Assembly (NCBI RefSeq): GCF_000494755.1
Contig: NC_022657.1
Location: 6,602,001-6,666,000 of the forward strand
Length of the DNA stretch: 64,000 nt
Reading direction: 5' to 3'
Origin: Amorphoplanes friuliensis DSM 7358
GTDB lineage: Bacteria > Actinomycetota > Actinomycetes > Mycobacteriales > Micromonosporaceae
Shown here: piece after piece, positions 8,052 through 17,046 of the stretch
Numbering within the stretch: position 1 is the first letter of the stretch
Layout: each line of letters begins with the position of its first letter
Program-made: the position numbers and the translations under genes
Notes under the pieces: model-generated
Database searches by the model: none
What the model was told of the DNA's origin: nothing
Seen by the model: only the letters and a program-made list of their open reading frames with translations

Positions 8052-9349
8052 TCGTCCTGCGGGCCTGGCTGACCCGGCGCACCTGGCGTGAGCTCGCCTA
8101 CGTGCTGTCCGGTGTGCTGATCTCGGTGCCGACCTTCGCGCTCGCGGTGGTCGGCATCGTGGTGGCGGCGGCCTCGGTGCTGACCGTCGGCCTGCCGCTG
8201 CTGATCGGGGTGCTCGCGCTCGCCCGGCTCACGCCGCGGTACTTCCGCGCCCACGCCCGGTGGATCCTCGGGTGGCGGTGGGACAACCCGCCACCGCTGC
8301 CCGGCCGCACCCTCTGGCGGCGGATCCTGGCGCTGCCCCGCGACCCGGCCGCGTGGCGGGCGCTGACCTACTGCTTCGCCCGGTTCCCGGTGACGGTCGC
8401 CGGGGCGTACCCGGCGGCGTTCACGGTGGTCGCGGGTCCGGTCGCGCTGACCTATCCACTGTGGTGGTTCCTCGTGCCCGAACGTTTCGCCCTGGTCGAC
8501 ACCGACACCTGGGGACACACCTGGGTGGTCGCGCTGCAGGGAGTGGCCGTCGTGCTGGTGCTGCCCTGGTGGCTGCGGCTGATCGTCCTGACCGACGGCT
8601 TCCTGACCCGCGCCCTGCTGCACCCGAGCAGTGCCGAGCAGCGCATCGCCGAGCTGGAGGCCGGCCGGGCGGCGCTGCAGGCCGACGCGGCCGCGATGCT
8701 GCGCCGCGTCGAACGCGACCTCCACGACGGTACGCAGGCGCGGCTGGTGTCGCTCGGCGTCACCCTGTCGCGGATCGAGCACCGCAGCGCCGACGAGGAC
8801 GTGCGCAAGCTCGCCGGGGACGCCCGCGGCACGGTGACCGAGGCGCTGGCCGAGCTGCGCGACATCGTCCGCGGCATGCACCCGCCCGCGCTGGACGACG
8901 GTCTGGACGTGGCGCTGTCCACCCTCGCGGCCCGCAGCGCCGTACCGGCCGAGGTAACGGTCGAGCTGGCCTCGCGGCCGCCGGATGCGACGGCTTCGGC
9001 GCTCTACTTCGCGGTGGCCGAGCTGCTCACCAACATCGCCCGGCACGCCCACGCCCACCGCGTGCGCATCGACCTGCGCACGGTCGGCCACCACCTGCGC
9101 CTCACCGTCACCGACGACGGCCGCGGCGGCGCGGCCATATCCCCCAGCACACTACGAACCGACACCGGTACCGGGCCTGGTTCCTCCGCGGCCGGCTCCG
9201 ACGGTGAGAGCCGGCCGCGTCCGGCAGCGGCCCGGACCGGGCTCGCGGGGCTGGCGCGGCGCGCGGCGGCGCTGGACGGCTCGCTCACCGTCGACTCGCC
9301 GGCGGGTGGGCCGACTACCGTGACCATGACCCTGCCGGTGGAGGCCTGA
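8048..9349 (+). CDS. Sensor histidine kinase, NarL/LiaS-type (HisKA_3)
   Basis: The 433-residue kinase has an N-terminal membrane sensor region with about four hydrophobic helices in the first 180 residues. A short coiled linker follows, then the HisKA_3 box RVERDLHDGTQARL with phospho-acceptor His226. The ATP-binding domain shows the N-box AELLTNIARHAHA, G1 box VTDDGRGG and G2-like TGLAGLARRAAALDG. A low-complexity Ser/Gly stretch separates the G boxes. GTG 8048 was chosen because it overlaps the permease stop (GTGA) and gives the usual N-terminus. It likely senses envelope stress or the transporter's substrate and passes phosphate to the regulator encoded downstream. Confidence 0.88.
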   Translation: MIVLRAWLTRRTWRELAYVLSGVLISVPTFALAVVGIVVAAASVLTVGLPLLIGVLALARLTPRYFRAHARWILGWRWDNPPPLPGRTLWRRILALPRDPAAWRALTYCFARFPVTVAGAYPAAFTVVAGPVALTYPLWWFLVPERFALVDTDTWGHTWVVALQGVAVVLVLPWWLRLIVLTDGFLTRALLHPSSAEQRIAELEAGRAALQADAAAMLRRVERDLHDGTQARLVSLGVTLSRIEHRSADEDVRKLAGDARGTVTEALAELRDIVRGMHPPALDDGLDVALSTLAARSAVPAEVTVELASRPPDATASALYFAVAELLTNIARHAHAHRVRIDLRTVGHHLRLTVTDDGRGGAAISPSTLRTDTGTGPGSSAAGSDGESRPRPAAARTGLAGLARRAAALDGSLTVDSPAGGPTTVTMTLPVEA

Positions 9350-9350
9350 G

Positions 9351-9995
9351 ATGCGCGTGGTGATCGCCGAGGACAACCCGTTGCTGCGTGACGGCATCGC
9401 GCTGCTGCTCGGGGAGCACAGCATCGAGGTCACCGCCGCGGTGCCGGACGCCGAGGCCCTGCTGGCCGCTGTCGCCGCCGACCCGCCCGACGCGGCGGTC
9501 GTCGACGTACGGATGCCGCCCACCCACACCGACGAAGGGCTGCGCGCCGCACTCACGCTGCGGTCGGCGTACCCGGAAATGGGTGTCCTGGTCTTCTCGC
9601 AGTGGGTCGAGACCAGTTATGCGCGGCAGTTGCTCTCCGTGAACGTGGGCGGCGTCGGTTATCTGCTCAAGGACCGCATCGTGAGCACCGGCGAGTTCGT
9701 GGGAGCGCTGCAGAGGGTCGCGGCCGGTGGCACCGCCCTCGACCCGGAGGTGGTCCGCCAACTGCTCGCCGCGCCGGCCGTCGATGCGGGGCTGGCCCGG
9801 CTCACCGGCCGCGAGCGGGAGATCCTCGGGCTGCTCGCCGAGGGCCGGTCCAACGTCGCCATCGCGGACGCCCTGCACCTGGTCGAGCGCAGCGTCGAGA
9901 AGCACGTCACGGCCATCTTCACCAAGCTCGACCTGCCGCAGGCGCGCACCGATCACCGCCGGGTGCTGGCTGTCCTGCGCTATCTCCGATCATGA
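9351..9995 (+). CDS. Two-component response regulator, NarL/LuxR family
   Basis: The 214-residue protein has a receiver domain (acidic pair Glu7-Asp8, phospho-acceptor Asp52 in VVDVRMP, conserved Lys in YLLKDR) and a C-terminal LuxR-type helix-turn-helix (LTGREREILGLLAEGRSN through SVEKHVTAIFTKL). The ATG lies one base after the kinase stop. With the ABC exporter and kinase it forms a four-gene module; such regulators usually control the adjacent transporter, here by inference. No binding site could be identified upstream of 5912. Confidence 0.92.
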   Translation: MRVVIAEDNPLLRDGIALLLGEHSIEVTAAVPDAEALLAAVAADPPDAAVVDVRMPPTHTDEGLRAALTLRSAYPEMGVLVFSQWVETSYARQLLSVNVGGVGYLLKDRIVSTGEFVGALQRVAAGGTALDPEVVRQLLAAPAVDAGLARLTGREREILGLLAEGRSNVAIADALHLVERSVEKHVTAIFTKLDLPQARTDHRRVLAVLRYLRS

Positions 9996-10050
9996 GCGGA
10001 CATGTTGTACCTTGCGGCGTGGTCACCCGTCCGTCCACTGAGGGAGAACG

Positions 10051-11058
10051 ATGTCCGCCAATGTTTCTCGCCGTTCGGCACTGGGTCTGGGCGCCGCCGC
10101 GGCCGCGGTTGCGAGCGTCGGCATGAGCTCGCCCGCCCAAGCCGCCAAGTCCGGCACGGCTCAGATCAAGAAGGTGTACGAGAAGGAAAAAGCCAAGGCC
10201 GGCGGCATCTGGCACACGCACATCGCCGCGGTCGACGCGACCGGCACGATCAAGCCGATCGTCGAGGACGACGCCGATCACGTCACCTACGGTTACAGCG
10301 TGCAGAAGCTCGCCGTGGCCACCGCCGTCATGGACAAGATCGACCGCGGCCAGCTGACGCTGGGCACCAAGCTCGACCTGCAGGCCGACATCATCCTCGG
10401 CGGCTCCGGCATCTACCACCTGCACGGCGTCTACGGCGACGAGATCACCGTCGCGAACTTCCTCACCGCGATGCTCCTGGTCTCGGACAACACCGCCGTG
10501 CGCATGTGCGGCCGGGTCGTCCCCGCCCTGGAGATCAACGAGATCCTCGCGGCGAAGGGCTTCGTCCACACCCGCGTCGAGCCGGTCGCCAACCCGAACC
10601 GGTTCTTCCTCGGCCCGACCACCCCGCGGGAGATGCACGACCTCCTGTGGCGCCTGGCCAACAAGACGCTGCTGTCCCCCGAGTCCTGCGACTTCCTGCT
10701 GCGGATCACCCGCTGGGTCAACGGCTACCACGACGGTGTCCGCCGCTTGATGTCGTCGAAGGAACGCGAACGCATCGCCACGAAGTACGGCGCCGACTTC
10801 AACGACCTCGGCGAGTCCCGCCACGAGGCCGGCATCATGTTCTCCACCGACGGCGTGCCGCTGCTGACCTACGCGATGTTCGCCGAAGGCCTCGGCGAAC
10901 CGGAGAACTACGGCGCGACCCACCCCGCGGTCGAGGCCCACGCCAAGATCGGCCGCACGATGCTGGACAACCTCCCGCCGGTCCCGTCCGCGGCCCGGGC
11001 CCGCTCGGTGGCACCCCGCTCCCTGCCCAAGCCCTTCCACCCGGTCAAGGGCGGCTGA
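10051..11058 (+). CDS. Class A beta-lactamase-like serine hydrolase, Tat-exported
   Basis: The 335-residue protein starts with a twin-arginine signal (SRRSALG at 6-12, Ala-rich core, likely cleavage after AQA at 31). The class A residues are in order: nucleophile Ser83 with Lys86 (SVQK), SDN at 145-147, the omega-loop pair Glu177 and Asn181 (EPVAN) followed by TTPREM, and KYG at 245-247 in place of the usual KTG. It should therefore have a complete beta-lactam acylation and deacylation apparatus with a Thr-to-Tyr change in the third motif. Penicillin hydrolysis is plausible; an unrelated serine hydrolase function is possible. A GAGGGAGA ribosome site precedes ATG 10051. It is monocistronic. 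Confidence 0.82.
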   Translation: MSANVSRRSALGLGAAAAAVASVGMSSPAQAAKSGTAQIKKVYEKEKAKAGGIWHTHIAAVDATGTIKPIVEDDADHVTYGYSVQKLAVATAVMDKIDRGQLTLGTKLDLQADIILGGSGIYHLHGVYGDEITVANFLTAMLLVSDNTAVRMCGRVVPALEINEILAAKGFVHTRVEPVANPNRFFLGPTTPREMHDLLWRLANKTLLSPESCDFLLRITRWVNGYHDGVRRLMSSKERERIATKYGADFNDLGESRHEAGIMFSTDGVPLLTYAMFAEGLGEPENYGATHPAVEAHAKIGRTMLDNLPPVPSAARARSVAPRSLPKPFHPVKGG

Positions 11059-11192
11059 CCCTTTCTGTACGGTCGCGGCGGACCGTGGTGTCCGCCGCGA
11101 CCAGCACCCCTGCCGGTGTCCGGGCGCGGGGTGGTCGTACCGTGATCGAGGCTGTGGCCTCCGCCGCGGCGGCGGCACAGAAAAAGGACCTG

Positions 11193-13196
11193 ATGGACAC
11201 CACCGAAGAAGTCGCGGAGCCCGAGTACGTGGTGCCGGCAGCGGTGGACACCCCCACCCGGCGGCAGGAGCCCGGCGGCACGTTGTCGCGGTGGTTGCTC
11301 AGGCATCAGGTGCAGCCGGTCGGGCCGGCCGCCGCGCAGTCGGACACCGAGCAGCACACCTGGTGGAAGGTGATGTGCCTGACCGGGGTCGACTACTTCT
11401 CCAGCCTCGCCTACGTGCCCGCGATCGCCGCGGCGGCGGCCGGGGCGGTGTCACCGCTGGCCACCCTGCTGATCGTCGGCCTGACGCTGCTGGGCATGCT
11501 GCCGATGTACCGGCGGGTCGCGAAGGAGAGCCCGCACGGCGCGGGGAGTGTGGCGATGCTGGAGCGGCTGCTGCCGTTCTGGAAAGGCAAGATCTTCGTC
11601 CTGATCCTGCTCGGCTTTGTCGCCACCAGCTGGATCATCACCATCACCCTGTCCGCCGCGGACGCCAGCCTGCACGTGCTGGAGAACCCGCACGCCCCGC
11701 AGTTCCTCGAGGGCCACGCGGTGCTGATCACCGTGATCCTGCTGCTGATCCTGGGCGGGGTGTTCCTGAAGGGCTTCAGCGAAGCCGTCGGTGTTGCCAT
11801 CCCGCTGGTCGCGGTCTTCCTGGGCCTCAACGCGGTGGTCATCATCGTGGGGCTGACCAGGATCGTCACCACGCCCGGCGCCTGGTCCGCGTGGACCACT
11901 GCCCTGACCGCGGACGGCGGTGGGTTCAGCGGTCTGGTCGTCCCCGCGGTCCTCGCGTTCCCGCTGCTGGTACTGGGCCTGTCCGGCTTCGAGACCGGGG
12001 TCGCCATGATGCCGCTGGTCGCCGCCGACGGCGCCGACGCCGAGCAACGGCTGGCCAACCGGGTCCGCAACACCCGCAAGCTGCTGACCGCGGCCGCCGT
12101 CATCATGAGCGTGTACCTGCTGGCCAGCAGCCTGGTCACCACCATCCTCATTCCGGCGGCGGAGTTCGCCGAGGGCGGCGCGGCCAACGGCCGGGCCCTG
12201 GCCTGGCTCGCCCACGAGGAACTGGGTGAGCTGTTCGGCACCGTCTACGACGTCAGCACCGTGCTGATCCTGTGGTTCGCCGGTGCGTCGGCCATGGCCG
12301 GCCTGGTCAACATCGTGCCGCGGTACCTGCCCGGCTACGGGATGGCGCCGGAGTGGGGCCGCGCCGTACGCCCGGTCGTGCTCGTCTACACCCTGATCAG
12401 CATCATCATCACGATCGCGTTCGGCGCCGACGTGGATGCCCAGGCCGGCGCGTACGCCACCGGCATCCTGGCCATGATGGTCTCCGGGGCGTTCGCGGTC
12501 ACCGTCTCCACCGCCCGGCGGCACAAGCGGCTCCCCGCGATCGGGTTCGGCCTGCTCACCGCGGTGCTGTTCTACGCGCTGGCCGAGAACGTCATCGACA
12601 AGCCGGACGGCATCGCCATCTCGGGGCTGTTCATCGCCGGGATCATCGCCGTGTCGCTGACCTCCCGGGTCTCCCGCACCACCGAGCTGCGCGCCGACCG
12701 CATCGAGTTCGACGATGACGCCCGCCGGTTCATCACCGACACCCTCGCCCACGACAATCGCATCAGCCTGATCGCGAGACGCCGCCGCGACGCCACCGAC
12801 GACGCGGCGGACTACGCCGCCAAGGAACGCGAACAACGTGGTGACAACCCGGTCCCGGGCAGCGCCGACGTGCTCTTCCTGGAGATCGAGGTGGTGGACC
12901 CGTCCGATTTCAGCGAGGTCCTCACCGTTCACGGCGCCGAGGTCGGCGGCCACCGGGTCCTGCGCGCCGAGGCGCCGGCCGCCCCCAACGCCATCGCCGC
13001 GATCCTGCTCGCCCTGCGTGACAGCACCGGCGTACGCCCGCACTGCTACTTCGCCTGGGCCGAGGGCAGCCCGCTGGTGCACATGGTCCGCTACTTCCTG
13101 CTCGGCCGCGGTGACACAGCACCCGTCACGCGCGAGATCCTCCGCCAGTACGAACCCGACCCCCAGCGCCGCCCCGGCATCCACGTAGGCGCTTGA
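11193..13196 (+). CDS. APC-superfamily permease with cytoplasmic C-terminal domain (KimA-like)
   Basis: The 667-residue protein has a roughly 60-residue cytoplasmic start, then about 12 hydrophobic helices (residues 65-500) beginning TWWKVMCLTGVDYFSSLAYV, and a hydrophilic C-terminal domain of about 160 residues. The N-terminal DYFSSLAY segment and the overall shape match the KimA/YdaO potassium transporter group and related amino-acid permeases; substrate assignment is tentative. ATG 11193 was chosen because AAAGGA lies 6 bases upstream. Open sequence further upstream belongs to the antisense shadow of the beta-lactamase gene. Confidence 0.78.
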   Translation: MDTTEEVAEPEYVVPAAVDTPTRRQEPGGTLSRWLLRHQVQPVGPAAAQSDTEQHTWWKVMCLTGVDYFSSLAYVPAIAAAAAGAVSPLATLLIVGLTLLGMLPMYRRVAKESPHGAGSVAMLERLLPFWKGKIFVLILLGFVATSWIITITLSAADASLHVLENPHAPQFLEGHAVLITVILLLILGGVFLKGFSEAVGVAIPLVAVFLGLNAVVIIVGLTRIVTTPGAWSAWTTALTADGGGFSGLVVPAVLAFPLLVLGLSGFETGVAMMPLVAADGADAEQRLANRVRNTRKLLTAAAVIMSVYLLASSLVTTILIPAAEFAEGGAANGRALAWLAHEELGELFGTVYDVSTVLILWFAGASAMAGLVNIVPRYLPGYGMAPEWGRAVRPVVLVYTLISIIITIAFGADVDAQAGAYATGILAMMVSGAFAVTVSTARRHKRLPAIGFGLLTAVLFYALAENVIDKPDGIAISGLFIAGIIAVSLTSRVSRTTELRADRIEFDDDARRFITDTLAHDNRISLIARRRRDATDDAADYAAKEREQRGDNPVPGSADVLFLEIEVVDPSDFSEVLTVHGAEVGGHRVLRAEAPAAPNAIAAILLALRDSTGVRPHCYFAWAEGSPLVHMVRYFLLGRGDTAPVTREILRQYEPDPQRRPGIHVGA

Positions 13197-13242
13197 CCAG
13201 CTCCTTACTGCTTTACTATGTTTCTAGTAAAGCAGTAAGGAG
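13193..13242 (+). promoter_or_regulatory. Perfect 18-bp inverted repeat overlapping promoter and Shine-Dalgarno of the GntR gene
   Basis: Bases 13201-13218 (ctccttactgctttacta) are repeated exactly in inverse at 13225-13242, with a 6-base loop. The left arm follows a TTGACC at 13193-13198 that can serve as a -35 box, with TACTAT (13214-13219) or TATGTT (13217-13222) as -10. The right arm contains AAGGAG, the ribosome site of GTG 13248. Such a palindrome in front of a YtrA-type repressor is the expected autoregulatory operator. As RNA it would also hide the ribosome site if transcription starts upstream of it. It is AT-rich compared with its surroundings. Confidence 0.8.
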
Positions 13243-13247
13243 TTCCT

Positions 13248-13643
13248 GTGTTCGTCTTCCGGCTCGACACCCATTCCGGCGTGCCGCCGTACCTGCAACT
13301 CGTCCAGCAGGTCCGCCAGGCAGTGCTGCTGGGTTTCCTCCAGCCCGGTGACCGCCTCCCGCTCATCCGCGAGGCGGTCGAGGACCTGGCGATCAACCCG
13401 AACACCGTCGCCAAGGCGTACCGGCAGCTGGAGCAGGAGAACCTGGCCACCGGCCGGCCCGGCCAGGGCACGTTCGTCACCGAACAGCAGTCGGCCGCGA
13501 TCTCGCCGTCGACGTACACGTCACTGCACCGCGGCCTGGCGACCTGGCTGCGCCGCGCCTACGCGGCCGGCCTCGACGAGCAGGCGGTCGACGCGCTCTT
13601 CGCCTCCGTTCACCAGCAGACGAGGAACGAGGAAGTGGCGTGA
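13248..13643 (+). CDS. GntR-family repressor, YtrA subfamily
   Basis: The 131-residue protein has a winged helix (PPYLQLVQQVRQAVLLGFLQ, then INPNTVAKAYRQLEQENL) and a short 50-residue helical tail typical of YtrA regulators rather than the longer FadR or HutC ligand domains. YtrA members repress adjacent ABC transporter operons and are often induced by cell-wall antibiotics. It starts at GTG 13248 with AAGGAG 5 bases upstream, inside the palindromic operator. Its stop overlaps the next gene (GTGA, 13640-13643). Confidence 0.92.
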   Translation: MFVFRLDTHSGVPPYLQLVQQVRQAVLLGFLQPGDRLPLIREAVEDLAINPNTVAKAYRQLEQENLATGRPGQGTFVTEQQSAAISPSTYTSLHRGLATWLRRAYAAGLDEQAVDALFASVHQQTRNEEVA

Positions 13644-14521
13644 CGGCGACCGGGTTCGCGCTGCGTACCGACGGTGTGGGCAAGCGGTACCGGAAGGGCT
13701 GGGCGCTGCGCGACTGCACCCTGGCCCTGCCGGCGGGCGGCGTGATCGCCCTGGTCGGGCCGAACGGCGCGGGCAAGACCACGCTGCTGCGCCTGGCCGT
13801 CGGGTTGCTGGCACCGAGCACCGGCACGGTGGAGGTCCTCGGCCAGGACGTCACCGCCAGCACCCCGCAGACCCTGTCCCGGATCGGGTTCCTGGCGCAG
13901 GACCACCCGCTGTACAAGCGCTTCACCGTCGCCGAGATGCTCCGCTTCGGCCGGGCCTGCAACCTGCGGTTCGACCACGGGCTGGCCGAGCGCCGGCTGG
14001 CGAAGCTGGGCATCCCGCTCGACCGCCGGACCGGAACACTCTCCGGCGGGCAGCAGGCCCAGGTCGCGCTGGCTCTGGCCCTGGCAAAACGGCCGGACCT
14101 GCTCGTCCTCGACGAACCGGTGGCCAGCCTCGACCCGCTCGCCCGGCACGAGTTCCTGCAGGTCCTCATGGGCGCAGTGGCCGAGGGCGGGGTGACCGTC
14201 CTGTTCTCCTCCCACGTCGTGCACGAGCTGGAGCGCGTCTGCGACCACCTGGTCGTGCTCAACCAGGGCCGGGTCACGCTCACCGGCGACCTCGACACCC
14301 TGCTCACCGAGCACCGGCTGCTCGTCGGCCCGCGCACGGCCACCGACCTCGACCGGGCCGGCGCCGTCGTCGAGGCCGTCCACAGCGACCGGCACACGAC
14401 CCTTCTGGTACGCGACGGTGCGCTCCCGGCCGCACCCGGGTGGCAGACCCAGCCGGTCGGCCTGGAAGACCTGGTGCTGGCCTACCTGCGCCGGCCGTCC
14501 GAGCCGGAGGAGACGGCATGA
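13640..14521 (+). CDS. ABC transporter ATP-binding protein (CcmA/YtrB type)
   Basis: The 293-residue ATPase has Walker A GPNGAGKT at 40-47, signature LSGGQQAQVALALAL, Walker B LLVLDEPVASLD and switch FSSHVVHELE. About 80 extra C-terminal residues follow the core, as in antibiotic-export ATPases such as DrrA. It begins at GTG 13640 coupled to the regulator gene and ends with an ATGA overlap with the permease gene. The three genes form one operon whose product most likely exports a hydrophobic compound. Confidence 0.9.
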   Translation: MTATGFALRTDGVGKRYRKGWALRDCTLALPAGGVIALVGPNGAGKTTLLRLAVGLLAPSTGTVEVLGQDVTASTPQTLSRIGFLAQDHPLYKRFTVAEMLRFGRACNLRFDHGLAERRLAKLGIPLDRRTGTLSGGQQAQVALALALAKRPDLLVLDEPVASLDPLARHEFLQVLMGAVAEGGVTVLFSSHVVHELERVCDHLVVLNQGRVTLTGDLDTLLTEHRLLVGPRTATDLDRAGAVVEAVHSDRHTTLLVRDGALPAAPGWQTQPVGLEDLVLAYLRRPSEPEETA

Positions 14522-15483
14522 CCTGGTTGATCTGGCGCCAGCACCGGACCGAGGTCCTCGTCCTGGGCCTGCTGGTCGGCATCTTCGGCGCCACCCTGCT
14601 CGTGCTCGGGATGCAGGCACACGACCTGTTCCCCGGCGGTCCCGCCCGGTGCGGCGGCAACGAGGCCTGCGCGGCCTCCTTCCGCCGCCTCGACGAGAAG
14701 TTCGGGTACCTCGAGAACCTCCTGACGGGCTTCTACCTGGTTCCCGTCGTCATCGGTGCGTTCCTCGGTGCGCCGCTGCTGGCCCGCGAGTTGGAGGACG
14801 GCACCTGGCAGCTCGCCTGGACACAGGCCGTGCCGCGGATGCGCTGGCTGGCGGCCAAGCTGGTGGCACTGGGCGGTGTCACGGTCGCGCTCACCGCGCT
14901 GTTCACCGCGGTCCTCACCTGGTTCCGTCAGCCCTTCGACGCGGGCGAAGGACGGTTCCAGTACGACGCCTTCGACGTGGAAGGGCTCGTTCCGGTGGCC
15001 TACGCGCTGTTCGCGTTCGCCGTCGCCACCGCCGCGGGGGCGATCCTGCGGCGCAGCCTGCCCGCGTTCGGTGTCGCGTTCGGGGCGTTCCTGGCCACCC
15101 GGATGCCGGTGGCGCTGCTGGCCCGCCCCGCGTACGCCAGACCGCTCACCACCACGGAACCGGTCCCCGTCGGCGGCTCGGCGAACCAGGCCGGGCACAG
15201 CTCCGTGGCGGGCTTCGCCGACTGGACGATCGAACAGGGCTACGCGGACGCCGCCGGGCGCAGGCTGAGCTCGGCCGAGTACTACGAGCTGGAGGACGCC
15301 GCCGACCGGGCCGGCACCAACCTCAACCAGTTCCTGCACGCACGCGGCATCCAGCAGTTCGGGGTCTACCACCCGGCCGACCGGTTCTGGACGTTCCAGC
15401 TCATCGAAGCGGCCCTGTTCATCGCCGTCGCAGCAGTCCTGATCGCGGTGGTGGTGTGGCGGGTACGCCGCCGCCTGATCTGA
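14518..15483 (+). CDS. ABC transporter permease (ABC-2 like)
   Basis: The 321-residue membrane protein has about six hydrophobic helices: one at the N-terminus (LVLGLLVGIFGATLLVLG), a cluster between residues 70 and 210, and one at the C-terminus before WRVRRRLI. A large loop (about 215-290) is probably extracytoplasmic. The N-terminal MTWLIWRQHR is a common opening of actinobacterial ABC-2 permeases. ATG 14518 overlaps the ATPase stop (ATGA). It converges on the hypothetical gene that ends at 15495, with no hairpin terminator visible in the 11-base gap. Confidence 0.85.
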   Translation: MTWLIWRQHRTEVLVLGLLVGIFGATLLVLGMQAHDLFPGGPARCGGNEACAASFRRLDEKFGYLENLLTGFYLVPVVIGAFLGAPLLARELEDGTWQLAWTQAVPRMRWLAAKLVALGGVTVALTALFTAVLTWFRQPFDAGEGRFQYDAFDVEGLVPVAYALFAFAVATAAGAILRRSLPAFGVAFGAFLATRMPVALLARPAYARPLTTTEPVPVGGSANQAGHSSVAGFADWTIEQGYADAAGRRLSSAEYYELEDAADRAGTNLNQFLHARGIQQFGVYHPADRFWTFQLIEAALFIAVAAVLIAVVVWRVRRRLI

Positions 15484-15494
15484 GGGCAAGCGAC

Positions 15495-16505
15495 CTATCC
15501 GTGCGGGCCCTCGGCTTCGGCGCACAGGATTTGCTGCGCGCCGTCGCTGAGCCAGAACGTTGTTCCGGCATGGTCGACGATCCGCATCTTGGCGGCACCG
15601 CGAGGCAGCACGGGTTCCAGGACTTCGCCTGTTTCGAGATCGAACAGGCGCTGTCTGCCTTTCCAGTCGCCGGACGCGAACACCGGTGTCAGCAGCACGT
15701 AGCGCCCCGAGGAGGTGACCTTGCCGTTGATGGCGTGCTTACCCGGCAGGCGCTTCCATCCCGATTGTTGATAGAGCGGCTCGGTCACCGACCCGTCCGG
15801 CGTGACACGGGTGATGGTGAAGAAGTCGGCCCCGTACCTGCGCACGCTCGAGGCGTCCGAGCCTTCGACGCAGACCAGCAGGCTGCCGCTGTGGCCGACC
15901 GCATCACCGATGATGCAGCCGCCGACCGACACGTCGGGGCTCTGGTTCAGCTCGTCGTCGCCGAATCGGTCGACCGGGAACCCGTCCGGGCCGAGAGTCC
16001 CGATCCGTGTCCATGACGCGCTCGTCTCGCCGATGCGCAGGAACGCGAGGTATCGCGGGTTGCCAGTCGCGATCGGCTCATCGAGCACGACCACGTGTTC
16101 GCTCGCGAGTGCTCCCCTGCTCGCGTGGCCGAACACCCGCGGCCGCTGCCCGTGTCTGGCAAAGCGATGCAGCACCTCGTCGCCGGCGATCGCCATCTCA
16201 CGCTGCACCCGCAGATCGGTTCCGTACAACCGCAACGTGCCGGCATCGGCGATCACGCCGAATGAGCCGTCGTCGAGCAACACCGGCGCCGGGGCGTCAT
16301 AGGCGTCGAACGGGTCACCCAGCTCGTCGAGCACCATCGTCCGAACCACCTGATCGGCGATCGAGACCAACGCGTACCGGGCCCCGCCGTCCCACCACAC
16401 GACCGCGGAGAACACTCCGGCACCGGACACCAGACACGACCCTGCCCGTATCGGACCGCCCACCTTGTCCGGCAGCCCGAACTCGGCCGTCTTCGCCAGT
16501 CTCAC
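15495..16505 (-). CDS. Hypothetical protein, possibly beta-propeller-like
   Basis: I do not recognise this 336-residue protein. It has no signal peptide or membrane helix. Repeated short beta-rich blocks (APVLLDDGSFGVIADAGTLRLYG; RYLAFLRIG; RYVLLTPVF; RQRLFDLETGEVLEPVL) resemble propeller blades with Asp/Gly turns, and near-C-terminal FWLSDGAQQIL fits a last blade. It starts at GTG 16505. Base composition is slightly less GC-rich than its neighbours, which could indicate later acquisition, but the signal is weak. It is transcribed alone, facing the ABC operon end to end. Confidence 0.65.
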   Translation of the reverse strand: MRLAKTAEFGLPDKVGGPIRAGSCLVSGAGVFSAVVWWDGGARYALVSIADQVVRTMVLDELGDPFDAYDAPAPVLLDDGSFGVIADAGTLRLYGTDLRVQREMAIAGDEVLHRFARHGQRPRVFGHASRGALASEHVVVLDEPIATGNPRYLAFLRIGETSASWTRIGTLGPDGFPVDRFGDDELNQSPDVSVGGCIIGDAVGHSGSLLVCVEGSDASSVRRYGADFFTITRVTPDGSVTEPLYQQSGWKRLPGKHAINGKVTSSGRYVLLTPVFASGDWKGRQRLFDLETGEVLEPVLPRGAAKMRIVDHAGTTFWLSDGAQQILCAEAEGPHG

Positions 16506-16578
16506 GAAGCACCCTCTCGACTATCGGACGGACAGGCCGCGGGCACATCGTGCCACGGGGCGGCTGAGTAGCCGGGTG

Positions 16579-17037
16579 TCAGGGGAGGTCGCTGTCGCCG
16601 CCGAGGTTGTCGATCACGCGGCGCAGGACGGTCAGGGTGGCCGCGTACTCGTCCGGGGTGACGCCCTCGTGCATCTGCTCGTGGGCGTGCCGGCCACGGG
16701 TGCGGGCGCGGAGTCTGCCCTGCTCCCCCGCCTCCGACAGCGTGAGCGTCCCGTCCGGGGCCGCGACGAGCCAGCCGCGATCCTCGAGGTTGTCGAAGAC
16801 CGCGGCGAAGTCGGTGTCCTGGTCGTCGAAGGGCGCCAGCTTGCCGGTCAGACCGGCGCGGTCCCACGTGCCCGGCGCACCCGCGACGTGGTTGAGGATC
16901 CACCAGTGCGGCTGAGCCAGCTGCTCGGCCGCCAGGTCCGCGCGGATCCGGCCCACCACCGCCCGGTACGCCGCACCCGTCCAGTAACCGATCGGCTGCG
17001 CCACGAGCTCTGCCTGCGTATACGTCTTCACGACCAT
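16579..17037 (-). CDS. MarR-family-like transcriptional regulator
   Basis: The 152-residue protein fits MarR proteins in length and order: an N-terminal dimer helix, then LAQPHWWILNHVAG as the first DNA-binding helix, a central helix-turn-helix with FAAVFDNLEDRGWL as recognition helix and wing, and a C-terminal helical pair (DEYAATLTVLRRVIDNL). ATG 17037 (MVVKTYTQAE) was chosen; codons open further upstream run through the predicted promoter. It is divergent from the M28 peptidase gene and may regulate it, which is inference. Confidence 0.75.
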   Translation of the reverse strand: MVVKTYTQAELVAQPIGYWTGAAYRAVVGRIRADLAAEQLAQPHWWILNHVAGAPGTWDRAGLTGKLAPFDDQDTDFAAVFDNLEDRGWLVAAPDGTLTLSEAGEQGRLRARTRGRHAHEQMHEGVTPDEYAATLTVLRRVIDNLGGDSDLP

Positions 17038-17046
17038 GGCGCCGAC

